Shown here piece by piece: positions 25,290 through 34,387 of a DNA stretch of 64,000 nt. Under the pieces are notes generated by a model. It saw only the letters and a program-made list of their open reading frames with translations, made no database searches and was not told the DNA's origin. The translations under genes were made by a program, and so were the position numbers. This stretch comes from CAZAMB01 sp964486335 (GTDB lineage Bacteria; Planctomycetota; Phycisphaerae; UBA1845), in contig CAZAMB010000014.1 of the NCBI GenBank assembly GCA_964486335.1, positions 70,531-134,530 of the forward strand, in the 5' to 3' direction. Every line of letters begins with the position of its first letter. Position 1 is the first letter of the stretch.

Positions 25290-26978
25290 TCACCCAATGC
25301 GAGCGACGCGATTCTCCGTGCCGTTCGTTATGAGCAATCCTTCGACGATTTCAAAATTCACAAACCGATCTCTCAACTTCGGTGAAGGCTCGATCATGCC
25401 CGTTCGGCGGTCAAGTTCTGGATCGTCGAGTATCCGAATCCGCTCCTCAATTCGCTGCCGAGCCTCGTCCGAATACACGTCAATGTTCGAATACAGTCGC
25501 TGAAGCAGCAGCAAAGCTTCGCGAAGTCGTTCACGGCTTCCATCGCGTTGCTGTTCAAACGTATGAGCGGCATCCAGCAAAAATGACTCGGCTTCGTCGA
25601 GGTCTTTTTCCGATTGGTTTGGGCGCTGCATGAGAATCGACGCCAGCGCCACCTGTCCCGGCGCGGCCCGTTCATCCCGTCCCAGCCTGACGAACGTCTG
25701 GATCGCGCTGCGAAAAAACGGCTCGGCCTCGGCGTCCCGCCCAAGCTCGTGATACACATCCGCCAACCGATGTTCCTTGGTGGCGGCCTCCAGATCCTTC
25801 AACATTAACGTCAGCTCGACGCCTGATCGTTGAAACTGCGCTATGCTTGTGAGAGCGAGCGAAGCGACGGCAATCGACGCGATGATCACCAATCCAATCA
25901 AATAGGTCCACCGATGGCGGGCCATCCACTTGCGCGATCGATAGACAAACGTGCTGCGCCGCGCAACGACAGGGAGGTTCCGAAGGTATCGATCGACATC
26001 CTCCGCCAACGTCGCAGCGCTTTGATAGCGACGATTCACGTCCTTTTCGAGGGCTTTTGCGACGATGGCTTCAAGGTCGCCGCGCAGCGTCGGATCAATG
26101 GAGCCCGCTCGTCGAGGAATCTCCTCGCAAATCACGCGAATCGCTTCCGGTAAAGCCCCGCGCCGCACCACGTACGGCAGCTGGTCCGTCAAAAGCTCGT
26201 GAAGGATCACGCCGAGGGAGTATACGTCACTGCGCACGTCGGTCGTGCCGCCATCGCCGCGAACCTCTTCCGGGCTCATGTACGGAAGCGTCCCCATGAT
26301 CCGACCGACCTCAATCGTCATTGTCGCAGGCGAGCCGTCCGGATCGACGATCCGCGCTAAACCGAAATCCAGCACCTTCGGTTGTCCATCGTCATCCACG
26401 AAGATGTTCGACGGCTTCAGATCGCGGTGAATCACTCCGCGCTGGTGTGCGTGATTGATCGCAAGGCAAACTTGATGAAACAATCGAAGTCTCGCCTCAC
26501 GTGGCACGTCGTGAACGCGCACGTATTCCGTCAGTGGCGCCCCTCGCACGTGCTCCATGGCAAAAAAATGTTCACCCTGTGTGGTTCGACCGCCCTCGTA
26601 TACGGCCGCGATCGCCGGATGCCTGAGCCGAGCAAGAGTTTGCGCCTCGCGCTCGAACAATCGAAGCCGGTAATCGTCGACATGGATTCCCCCACGTATC
26701 ACTTTGAGGGCCACCAGCCGCCGCGTCGCTTCCTGTTCGGCCTCGTAGACGATCCCCATTCCTCCCTGCCCGAGTCGTCGCAGGATTTTATAAGGACCGA
26801 TGGTTTCCGGCAGGATCGGCTCGATGGGGATAGCCGCTTCGGTAACAGCGGAGATTCCCGCGCGAATCGACTCCGCACGATCGCGGCACATCGCACAGCT
26901 CGCTACATGCTCTGCGACTTCGATCGCATTGCGGTCCAGACCGCTCCAAAGCTCCGAGTCCGTCAAGTGTTGGTTCAT
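25290..26978 (-). CDS. Membrane Ser/Thr protein kinase with zinc-finger N terminus
   Basis: 562 residues. An anti-sigma-like H-x3-C-x2-C segment (HVASCAMC, residues about 23-30) is followed by a complete Hanks-type kinase domain (about 55-330). Visible motifs are LGQGGMGIVYEA, ALKVIRGG (catalytic Lys), VIHRDLKPSNIFV, VLDFGLARI (DFG) and GTLPYMSPEEV. One membrane helix (YLIGLVIIASIAVASLALTS) precedes a C-terminal tetratricopeptide-like helical domain. The start at 26978 is chosen over 27029 because it gives MNQHLTDSELW directly before the zinc-finger region. It lies upstream of the ECF sigma gene and probably senses a signal controlling it. Confidence 0.9.
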   Translation of the reverse strand: MNQHLTDSELWSGLDRNAIEVAEHVASCAMCRDRAESIRAGISAVTEAAIPIEPILPETIGPYKILRRLGQGGMGIVYEAEQEATRRLVALKVIRGGIHVDDYRLRLFEREAQTLARLRHPAIAAVYEGGRTTQGEHFFAMEHVRGAPLTEYVRVHDVPREARLRLFHQVCLAINHAHQRGVIHRDLKPSNIFVDDDGQPKVLDFGLARIVDPDGSPATMTIEVGRIMGTLPYMSPEEVRGDGGTTDVRSDVYSLGVILHELLTDQLPYVVRRGALPEAIRVICEEIPRRAGSIDPTLRGDLEAIVAKALEKDVNRRYQSAATLAEDVDRYLRNLPVVARRSTFVYRSRKWMARHRWTYLIGLVIIASIAVASLALTSIAQFQRSGVELTLMLKDLEAATKEHRLADVYHELGRDAEAEPFFRSAIQTFVRLGRDERAAPGQVALASILMQRPNQSEKDLDEAESFLLDAAHTFEQQRDGSRERLREALLLLQRLYSNIDVYSDEARQRIEERIRILDDPELDRRTGMIEPSPKLRDRFVNFEIVEGLLITNGTENRVARIG

Positions 26979-27276
26979 GGCATCCCACCGGCTTGATGAC
27001 GAACGGCAGCAACGCCCGTGCGATTGCATAAATCTTGATACTCTGCTAACTTGATCTTATCGCTGAAAGGAACGGCAAAACAAAAAGCCAAAATTTTTTG
27101 GATTTTTTTTCCGTCGTTTTGGCGTTTTTTGGATTGTTAAGGGTAGAGCGTCGATTTGAGCCGTGTTTGGCTCGAATCAAAAGCGGGAAGCTAAAAGTCG
27201 CATTTCCGCTTGATATATACTGGGGTTCGCCGGTCGACGGCGTCGTCGATTCGTGCGGCCTTTTGGGAGCGTTGTC
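26979..27276. promoter_or_regulatory. Divergent A/T-rich promoter region, kinase/prepilin
   Basis: Between the leftward kinase and rightward prepilin genes. It contains a near-palindrome CCAAAATTTTTTGG (27088-27101), several T-runs (27103-27135), and an extended -10-like TGATATATACT (27211-27221) about 55 bases before the prepilin start. No matching -35 box is clear. Confidence 0.35.
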
Positions 27277-28437
27277 ATGAAAACTCGACGTTACAACACA
27301 GGTCCAGTTGGGTCGAAAGCGGGCTTTACGCTGATCGAGCTGCTCGTCGTCATTGCAATCATTGCGTTGCTGATTTCAATTTTGTTGCCGTCACTGGAAG
27401 CGGCTCGGCGGCAATCCAAGCTCAGCGCTTGTTTGTCGCACATTAAGAACATCGCCACCAGCAGTCGTGTTTATGAAGCTGACGACGTGTCCGGCTGGGG
27501 TATCCCGGTGCATCCGACCTACGGCCGGCCGCAAGCCGATCCAAATTCCTGGTTTGCTCTTGCCAACAAGGGCCGGTTTGTCGGCGCTTACGAATGGGGC
27601 GGCAAGAGCGGTGTCGGTTGGAGCGATTTTGCCGGCGGTGCGGATGCCATCAACAGCGCTTATGGCACCAAAGCCGGCTTTGGTCCGGCCACCAGGCCAT
27701 TGAACGCAGTTTTGTACAAGGGCGGTTTCGCCGACCATTCGGCTTCCGGCACTCGTAGCGTCGGCATGCGAACAGATACGGAACTGGAGCTGGATCTGTT
27801 CAAGTGCCCCGGCGACGACGGTCCGCCGCGCGGCGCGCATTGCCCGGATTGGCTTCGTGAAACCACGCGTTCGTCGTACGATCATTTTGGCAACAGCTAT
27901 GCAGCCAACATTTTCATGATTTCCAATTCCGGCGGTGGTCCGATGCACAGCAACTCACCGTATCTGCGGCCGACCACGCGCGTTCCGACACCCGCCCGTA
28001 CTCTTTATTATGAAGAGAACATCGGTCGTTGGGCGTGGTCCTGCAAATCGGAGCTTCCGGAATGCGACTTTGTCGGTCCCGGTGTGGATATCGGCCCGAC
28101 GAAGTCACTGCGCGGATGGCACGGTCGAGACTGGACGTATAACCGAGCTTTTGTCGATGCACACGCGGACACGCAAAAGATCTACATTCCCGGTACGGAG
28201 GATTCGGAAGGATTCGCGAACCACTATCGTAACGAGAAGCTGGGTTCGCTTCCCCAATACCCAGGCAGTGATTCGATTCAGCCGCTTGCCGCACTTCAGG
28301 AAAACTACCGCTGCATTATCGTTCGCGGCGACGGATGGCAAAAAGACACGATGCCGGCCGATCTGATTCCGACCGGCCTCACTTGGAGCGGTGGCGGCCG
28401 GCCGTCTTACGAAACGTGCGTTACCCCGGCCCAGTGA
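27277..28437 (+). CDS. Prepilin-type N-methylation domain protein (type II pseudopilin-like)
   Basis: 386 residues with a type IV/type II prepilin leader: a basic N terminus, then GFTLIELLVVIAIIALLISI, in which cleavage after Gly and methylation of Phe are expected and Glu sits at +5. The large globular C-terminal domain is typical of the planctomycete prepilin paralogue family rather than of true major pilins. ATG 27277 has GGGAG upstream; the frame opens earlier at 27253. It is monocistronic with a strong terminator behind it. Whether it forms fibres or a secretion pseudopilus is not shown. Confidence 0.9.
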   Translation: MKTRRYNTGPVGSKAGFTLIELLVVIAIIALLISILLPSLEAARRQSKLSACLSHIKNIATSSRVYEADDVSGWGIPVHPTYGRPQADPNSWFALANKGRFVGAYEWGGKSGVGWSDFAGGADAINSAYGTKAGFGPATRPLNAVLYKGGFADHSASGTRSVGMRTDTELELDLFKCPGDDGPPRGAHCPDWLRETTRSSYDHFGNSYAANIFMISNSGGGPMHSNSPYLRPTTRVPTPARTLYYEENIGRWAWSCKSELPECDFVGPGVDIGPTKSLRGWHGRDWTYNRAFVDAHADTQKIYIPGTEDSEGFANHYRNEKLGSLPQYPGSDSIQPLAALQENYRCIIVRGDGWQKDTMPADLIPTGLTWSGGGRPSYETCVTPAQ

Positions 28438-28512
28438 TTCGAGTTTTCATTGGGCAACGCGGCGATTGGACCATTGCCGATTGCCTTGGCTGAGACCATC
28501 AACGGAGTTCAC

Positions 28513-28546
28513 CGCACCGCCGAGATATTCTCGGCGGTGCGTTTTT
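28513..28546 (+). terminator. Rho-independent terminator after the prepilin gene
   Basis: CGCACCGCCGAGA/TCTCGGCGGTGCG forms a long G/C-rich stem with a very small loop, followed at once by TTTTT. It lies 75 bases after the prepilin stop. Confidence 0.92.
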
Positions 28547-28739
28547 GTAAATCGACTTTGCTTTGGTCTGTCGTGGGCCAAGGAGTACACATCTCGTCAT
28601 CAATGCCCGCTCAATCCATTATCACTCCGAAGCTCGTTGACTTGCGGAGAGTATGGTGGGACATCGCAGAGTATTCGGCGAGCCGAGCACTCTCCAGAGA
28701 AACACAGCTGTCGGATAGAAACGAGCTTTCCAGGATCGG

Positions 28740-29237
28740 ATGATGCCTTTGAATCGCAGTCATCCTCGGAATCAGCGAGTCTTGGACGCCTTCCGACACT
28801 TTCTTCGCATGCGCCGAATCCGGTTTACGTCCGCGAGAATGGCCGTACTGAACGCCGTGCTGTCGCTTGACGGTCATTTCGACGCCCTGCGGATCATTGA
28901 TCGACTTTCGAGCAGCAAGCGCGCCATTGGCAAGGCCACAGTGTACCGTACGCTCCCGCTCCTCGTGGATTGCGGCATTCTGAAACAGATGCGATTCGAC
29001 GGCGTGCAGACTTGCTATGAAATCGGATTCGGCGAAGAACCTCATGACCATCTCGTCTGCCGGCGATGTCAACGGATTGTCGAGTTCTCGCTCAAAGAGA
29101 TGCGGAACATTCGCAATCGCGTCGGCAGGTTGCATCAATTCCATGTCATCAGCCATCGCTTGCAGCTCTCCGGTTTGTGCTGGGCGTGTGCCCATGCCTG
29201 TCCGGTCGGCGGCCTGCAAATCGGGAAAGCCAGGTGA
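28740..29237 (+). CDS. Fur-family transcriptional regulator
   Basis: 165-residue metal-responsive repressor. The winged helix shows RIRFTSARMAVLNAVLSLDGHF, then KRAIGKATVYRTLPLLVDCG. The dimerisation domain has EPHDHLVCRRCQRIVEFS with the HDHLxC-x2-C zinc/metal site and ends with a second C-x2-C-like group (LCWACAHAC). The C-terminal part carries extra cysteines. ATG 28740 and ATG 28743 are adjacent alternatives. It could be Fur, Zur or PerR type; the metal cannot be told from the motifs. Confidence 0.88.
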   Translation: MMPLNRSHPRNQRVLDAFRHFLRMRRIRFTSARMAVLNAVLSLDGHFDALRIIDRLSSSKRAIGKATVYRTLPLLVDCGILKQMRFDGVQTCYEIGFGEEPHDHLVCRRCQRIVEFSLKEMRNIRNRVGRLHQFHVISHRLQLSGLCWACAHACPVGGLQIGKAR

Positions 29238-29369
29238 CTTTCGCATTGCGATTCTCGCCGACACGCGCCCAATCCACGCTGGAACGAAACACTGTGCACG
29301 CGATCGATCATTGGACACGATGTTGCTCGGCCGTTATGTTTCCACCGCGACTCGGAGCCAAACCCAACG

Positions 29370-30389
29370 ATGAGCGTCAACCCTCGGATCATGATTCAGC
29401 GCACATTGTTCGGCGCGCTGGCCATTCTTTTCCTGCTGGTTGTTTTCCAGACGGACCGGGCGTTGGGGCAGCTGGCGACGACGTGGTCCGGCCCCCTGGG
29501 CGAACTGGCTCGCCGCGGCAGCACCGTTCCGTTGCTCTTCATCCTCGTGTTCGTTTTCGGGACGATGGAAATGACCCGGTTGCTGCGCGCGCGAGGTGTT
29601 CGACCGTTTTCCATGTTCGCGCTACTGATGATTGTCATCCTGCTGATACTGCCTTGGTGGTCACCGGCCGGGCTGCTCGGCTCGGGACTGGCGGAGCGTG
29701 AAGGGTTGTTCTGGCCGTTGGCCGGCGTTTTGTGTTCGATACTCGGCATCGGAACGCTGTGTGTGTTGCGCAACAATCCCGCTGAGTCGATTAGAGACGG
29801 CGGGGCAACACTTCTTATGGTTCTGTACCTTGGGTTTCTTGGCTCTTTTGGCTTACAGATGTCGTGCGGTTTGGACGTGCCACGACACCAGGCCGTCTGG
29901 ATTCTGCTCATTGTCATCCTGATCACAAAGTCCTCGGATATTGGTGCTTACTTTGTCGGGTCGTTGCTGGGACGCCACAAGCTGATCCCAAAGGTCAGTC
30001 CCGGCAAGTCAGTGGAAGGCGCTATTGGCGGGCTGATTTTCAGCGGCCTGGTCGCGGTGCTCTTTGCTCACTCGCACCGTCTTTATGAACTCGGTAGCAA
30101 GGCGACTGGGCCACTCGAAACCATTGCCGAAGAAATTTCCGGCGCCCTGGGAGGTGTCTTTCAAGCGAATACAGCGGGCCTTTATAAGGCGTTTGTTCTC
30201 GGGATGGCACTTTCAATAGCCGCCCAAATCGGAGATTTATTCGAATCTTGCTTCAAGAGGGACGCCGGTATTAAAGATTCGGGGTCGGTCATGCCGCATT
30301 ATGGGGGGATTCTCGACTTGATTGACAGCCCAGTGTACGCCATGCCTGTCGCCTGGTTTGTACTCACTTGGGTTTGGAAACCGTACTAG
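29370..30389 (+). CDS. cdsA: Phosphatidate cytidylyltransferase
   Basis: Makes CDP-diacylglycerol from CTP and phosphatidic acid in the cytoplasmic membrane. 339 residues with about eight membrane helices. The C-terminal signature region is present: KSSDIGAYFVGSLLGRHKLI, then PKVSPGKSVEGAIGGL and KRDAGIKDSGSVMPHYGGIL ending DLIDS. The usual GGxxDRxD is GGILDLID here, so the Arg is replaced by Leu, a departure from the consensus. It is followed by phoH, PgpH-type and ybeY genes on the same strand. Confidence 0.9.
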   Translation: MSVNPRIMIQRTLFGALAILFLLVVFQTDRALGQLATTWSGPLGELARRGSTVPLLFILVFVFGTMEMTRLLRARGVRPFSMFALLMIVILLILPWWSPAGLLGSGLAEREGLFWPLAGVLCSILGIGTLCVLRNNPAESIRDGGATLLMVLYLGFLGSFGLQMSCGLDVPRHQAVWILLIVILITKSSDIGAYFVGSLLGRHKLIPKVSPGKSVEGAIGGLIFSGLVAVLFAHSHRLYELGSKATGPLETIAEEISGALGGVFQANTAGLYKAFVLGMALSIAAQIGDLFESCFKRDAGIKDSGSVMPHYGGILDLIDSPVYAMPVAWFVLTWVWKPY

Positions 30390-30483
30390 AATCGAGTAAG
30401 ACTATGCGAGCGACTGGGCGGAGAATTCGTCCAGCGTTCTTTTGCGGGTCGGCCCGAAAAAGTGATCGACCCGGTGGCTGCCG

Positions 30484-31434
30484 TTGGAACTAACGATACC
30501 CATCAACGATCCTCCGCGACGCGGCGCGCTGTACGGAACAGCCGATCGCAATCTTCGCTTGATTCGCGCGGCCTTCAACGTGCGTATTTCGGCTCGGGAC
30601 GGGACGGTTCATCTGAGCGGCACGCAAGAAGGCGTGCGGCAGGCGGCTCACGTCATTGACGAATTGCAGCGTCTGCTCGAACATCATCCGGATATCTCCG
30701 AGGAGATGCTCCAGGACCTCGTGTCGCAAGCGCAATGGAACCGCCGCGCGCCCGCGGGAGACGGACTTGAGGTCTTTGTGTCGTCCGCGCCGATCGCGCC
30801 TCGAGGTGAAGGTCAACGTCGATACGTCCAGGCGATGCTTGAGAACGACTTGACGTTTTGCCTTGGCCCGGCGGGGACGGGCAAGACTTACCTGGCGGTC
30901 GCGGTGGCGGTCTCGCTTCTCAAGCAACACAAGATCAAGCGGATTGTCTTGGCGCGTCCGGCGGTCGAAGCGGGAGAGAAGCTGGGCTATCTGCCGGGCG
31001 ATTTGCAAGCCAAGGTGAACCCGTACCTGCGTCCGCTTTGGGACGCGATGCACGATATGGTCCCTTACGAGCAGGTAAAGCGGTTCCTTCAGAACGACGT
31101 ACTGGAGGTCGTTCCACTGGCATTCATGCGCGGTCGGACTTTGAATCAGTCGGCGATTATTCTTGATGAAGCGCAGAACTGCACGGTGTCGCAAATGCTG
31201 ATGTTTCTTACGCGATTAGGGCAGGGCAGCAAGATGATCGTGACCGGGGACGACAGTCAGAGCGATCTCCCGGGCGGATCGGCGGTCGGGTTGACGGACG
31301 CTATCCGCCGCATTGAGGGTGTGGCGAGTGTTGGAATGGTCCGAATGGACAAGACCGACATTGTTCGCCATCCGTTGGTACAACATATCGTGGAGGCTTA
31401 CGGACGGAACGGAACTTCCGCCATGTCGGGCTGA
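30484..31434 (+). CDS. ybeZ: PhoH-family ATPase
   Basis: 316-residue PhoH/YbeZ-type P-loop protein linked to rRNA maturation with YbeY. An N-terminal KH-like region (1-90) leads to Walker A GPAGTGKT (residues 128-135), then VLARPAVEAGEKLGYLPGDL and Walker B IILDEAQNCT, followed by VTGDDSQSDLP. The start is TTG 30484 with only a weak ribosome binding site. It lies upstream of the HD phosphodiesterase and ybeY, the conserved bacterial order phoH-pgpH-ybeY. Confidence 0.92.
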   Translation: MELTIPINDPPRRGALYGTADRNLRLIRAAFNVRISARDGTVHLSGTQEGVRQAAHVIDELQRLLEHHPDISEEMLQDLVSQAQWNRRAPAGDGLEVFVSSAPIAPRGEGQRRYVQAMLENDLTFCLGPAGTGKTYLAVAVAVSLLKQHKIKRIVLARPAVEAGEKLGYLPGDLQAKVNPYLRPLWDAMHDMVPYEQVKRFLQNDVLEVVPLAFMRGRTLNQSAIILDEAQNCTVSQMLMFLTRLGQGSKMIVTGDDSQSDLPGGSAVGLTDAIRRIEGVASVGMVRMDKTDIVRHPLVQHIVEAYGRNGTSAMSG

Positions 31435-31484
31435 CGGCCTGATCGCGGGATCCTGATCTACGTCGACCGTTCTATACACATACC

Positions 31485-33809
31485 ATGGCAGGTTTCCTAT
31501 TCAAGCGAGGATCACGCGAGCGACAACTTCGTGAACAGCGTGCCCGGACATCGTTGGCGACCCGAGTCAGTCCATGGCGTCGGGCGTTTTGTTGGTCGAC
31601 GATGGCTGGAGCGATTCTGACCGCCGGCACGATCACCATTGCATTACTCGGAGGGGATGGACTGGATTATGCGATCGGGCAGCGGATCGACCAACCGGTT
31701 TACGCCAAAGTTGCCTTCCAGGTTCCCGACACAAAACGAACGGCCGCTGAGCGCGAGGCGGCCCGAGCGAAAGTCCCGAGTTACTACGCGCTGAACAATC
31801 CGGCGTTGACGTATGATCGAATCCGCACCGATTTGATGCGAATGTATCAAATCGCCGCCGACAAGCCGACGTTTGAAGAGTTTGGCCAGGAAATGGAGTC
31901 GTTGAAATGGCCGGCCGATCGTGGCGCCTACGAACGATTGCGTGAATTGGCGGAGCTCTCCGGCGACGCGGGTCGTACGCGGATTCAAGAAATGATCGGT
32001 AAGCTTCCATTGGAAAGCCAATACGTGGTGGCGGAGCTGCTTCGAGAAAACCGCCAGCCACCAAGCACGGTGGACCATATCCTACTCGACACTCGTAACG
32101 GAGAACCGATTCAGGTTCAAAATAAAGAACTCGTTCAATGGGGCAGCCCCCAGGGAGTGGAAGGCGTCGCGGCGCATGTCGCCCGGCGGCTGGACGAGCC
32201 GAGACTGCGAAGCACGGCGGAGGCCATTATTATCGGCGTGCTTCACGAACAGCCGACCATCCTGTTTGATCGCGAGCGAACGGTGGCGGCCATGAAAAAG
32301 GCCGAGGAGTCCACACCGGAGGCAATGACGAGCTACGAAGCCGGCAAGCCGTTTGTCAACCCGGGTTTCCTCGATCCGGAGGGGTATGAGCTTCTTCGGG
32401 TTCACCAAAATGCCTATGGCAAGTTTCTGACCCAAGACTCCGTCGAAGCCGAAAACCTCCGACAGGAACGTCTTCTGCAACAGGTGGGGCTCGGCGTGCT
32501 TATCGGGGCGATGACGATCGGACTGCTCGGATATACCGGCGTGTACGAAAGTCGCATTCTCCGGGCTCCCGGCGCGACGATACGCTTTGGCATTGTTGTC
32601 CTCGGCGCACTTGGCATCGCGCGACTGCTGGACGTGAACTGGCCTCAATACCCGGAGTTGACTCTCGCGCCGTGTCTCGCCGCCGGCGGCACGCTGGCGA
32701 TCGCCCATCCACGCCGATTCGCCATGGGAGCGACGTGCATTCTCGCCGTAATCACGCGGACGATGCTGCAGACGCATCTGGGCATCCTGCTCATGTTGCT
32801 CAGCGGCGTCGTGGTGGCGGTTTACCAAATGGACGAGATTCGTACTCGAGCCAAGCTGCCCATGATGGGACTGGCCGCCGGTCTGGCAGCGGTGGTGGTG
32901 TCGGCGGCCGGAAGCCTGATGGCCGGACAGGAACTCGACTTTATGACGCGCCATGCCGGCTGGGCCGGTGGTGCAGCGTTGTTGGCTGCTTTCACGCTGT
33001 CGGGCATACTGCCATTCCTGGAACGAGTCTTCCGGGTCGCGACGTCGCTGACGCTGCTGGAATGGCGCGATCCGACGAGGCCGCTGCTTCAACTGCTGGC
33101 GCGCGAAGCACCCGGCACCTACAACCATAGCCTGGTGCTCGGAACGTTGGCCGAAGCCGCCTGCGAACGGATCGGCGCAAATGGACTTCTGGCACAAGTG
33201 GGCGCGCTGTATCACGACGTCGGCAAGATTCACCGGGCGTCTTACTTTGCGGAAAACCAGGAAGGGCGTATCAGCCGCCACGACAATTTACCACCGACGA
33301 TGAGCCTGCTGATCATCCTTGGGCATGTGAAGGACGGTCTGGAAATGGCGCGGCAATACCACTTGCCGCCGGTGCTTCACCCGTTTATCGCGGAGCATCA
33401 CGGCACGACCGTTGTCCGCTATTTTCACCATCGGGCGGCCGAGAAGCAGCCTCAGGTGGCGACCGGGCGGCACGACCGCGAGGTTTCCGAGGCGGATTTT
33501 CGATATGGCGGTCCCAAGCCGCGATCCAAGGAAACGGCGGTGCTGATGCTGTGCGACAGTGTGGAAGGCGCGGTTCGATCGCTGCACGAGCCGACGGTCG
33601 GCCGCGTCGAAGGCACGGTTCATCAGATTGTGATGGATCGCCTCAACGACGGGCAGTTTGACGATTGCGATATCACGATGCGTGAGCTTCGACTGGTTGA
33701 AGAATCGCTGGTCAAAACGCTTTGCGGCATCTATCATGGCCGCGTCGCTTATCCCAAGGCGCGCAAGAACGCCGACGAAATCGCCGTTCCCGCTCGAATG
33801 AGCGTCTAA
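31485..33809 (+). CDS. PgpH/YqfF-type HD-domain membrane phosphodiesterase
   Basis: 774-residue 7TM-HD protein; relatives hydrolyse cyclic di-AMP. One N-terminal helix (about 30-55) is followed by an extracytoplasmic domain to about residue 325. Then come about seven helices (about 330-520) and a cytoplasmic HD domain with TYNHSLVLGTLAEAA, His577-Asp578 in LYHDVGKIH, and FIAEHHGTT. Conserved order with phoH and ybeY supports the call. The HD motif is HDVGK rather than HDIGK. No clear Shine-Dalgarno sequence precedes ATG 31485. Confidence 0.88.
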   Translation: MAGFLFKRGSRERQLREQRARTSLATRVSPWRRAFCWSTMAGAILTAGTITIALLGGDGLDYAIGQRIDQPVYAKVAFQVPDTKRTAAEREAARAKVPSYYALNNPALTYDRIRTDLMRMYQIAADKPTFEEFGQEMESLKWPADRGAYERLRELAELSGDAGRTRIQEMIGKLPLESQYVVAELLRENRQPPSTVDHILLDTRNGEPIQVQNKELVQWGSPQGVEGVAAHVARRLDEPRLRSTAEAIIIGVLHEQPTILFDRERTVAAMKKAEESTPEAMTSYEAGKPFVNPGFLDPEGYELLRVHQNAYGKFLTQDSVEAENLRQERLLQQVGLGVLIGAMTIGLLGYTGVYESRILRAPGATIRFGIVVLGALGIARLLDVNWPQYPELTLAPCLAAGGTLAIAHPRRFAMGATCILAVITRTMLQTHLGILLMLLSGVVVAVYQMDEIRTRAKLPMMGLAAGLAAVVVSAAGSLMAGQELDFMTRHAGWAGGAALLAAFTLSGILPFLERVFRVATSLTLLEWRDPTRPLLQLLAREAPGTYNHSLVLGTLAEAACERIGANGLLAQVGALYHDVGKIHRASYFAENQEGRISRHDNLPPTMSLLIILGHVKDGLEMARQYHLPPVLHPFIAEHHGTTVVRYFHHRAAEKQPQVATGRHDREVSEADFRYGGPKPRSKETAVLMLCDSVEGAVRSLHEPTVGRVEGTVHQIVMDRLNDGQFDDCDITMRELRLVEESLVKTLCGIYHGRVAYPKARKNADEIAVPARMSV

Positions 33810-33845
33810 TCACGACATTGGTCGGGTTGGTAATCGCCGCGAATC

Positions 33846-34358
33846 ATGAACGACGACTCAGACCTTGACATTGCGATCCAGCAGCGCTCCGCCTTCGATT
33901 CGGTCGACACCTCGTTGCTCAGCGACGTCGTGCGCGCGACGCTTCGACGCCGTGGAGTCGGTCGAGCCGTCATCGGGCTGGCGGTGGTCGATGACGCTGA
34001 GATCGCGAAGTTGCATCGTCAACATCTTGGAATTGAGGGTCCAACGGACGTGTTGACGTTTGACCTCCGCGAACAAGGTGACCATCCGACGATCGAAGCC
34101 GATATCGTCATTTCCGCTGAAACGGCCCGCCGGGAAGCACATGCACGCGGGCACGACGAGCGTGCCGAACTCGCACTGTATGCGGTTCACGGTCTGCTTC
34201 ATCTGCTTGGATTTGATGACCATGATGCCGAGGATGCTCGACTCATGCACATCGAAGAAGACGACATTCTGAGCGCCGCCGGGCTTGGCCGCGTATTCGG
34301 CCGAGCGGACGAGGCAAGTGGCGGACTAGGGCGTTCGCAGGGAGGATCGCACCGTTAG
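33846..34358 (+). CDS. ybeY: Endoribonuclease YbeY
   Basis: 170-residue zinc endoribonuclease for 16S rRNA 3' maturation and ribosome quality control. The zinc motif H-G-x-L-H-L-x-G-x-D-H is present as VHGLLHLLGFDDHD, preceded by GPTDVLTFDL and ADIVISAETARREA. It has a short extension after the catalytic region. It forms a probable operon with phoH, the HD protein and the CBS protein that follows. Confidence 0.93.
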   Translation: MNDDSDLDIAIQQRSAFDSVDTSLLSDVVRATLRRRGVGRAVIGLAVVDDAEIAKLHRQHLGIEGPTDVLTFDLREQGDHPTIEADIVISAETARREAHARGHDERAELALYAVHGLLHLLGFDDHDAEDARLMHIEEDDILSAAGLGRVFGRADEASGGLGRSQGGSHR

Positions 34359-34387
34359 GCTAGCAATAGCCGGAGCCGTAGAGAATC

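Noticed and set aside
32082..33281. 399-codon minus-strand frame opposite the HD phosphodiesterase
   Set aside because: Shadow of a strongly conserved gene.
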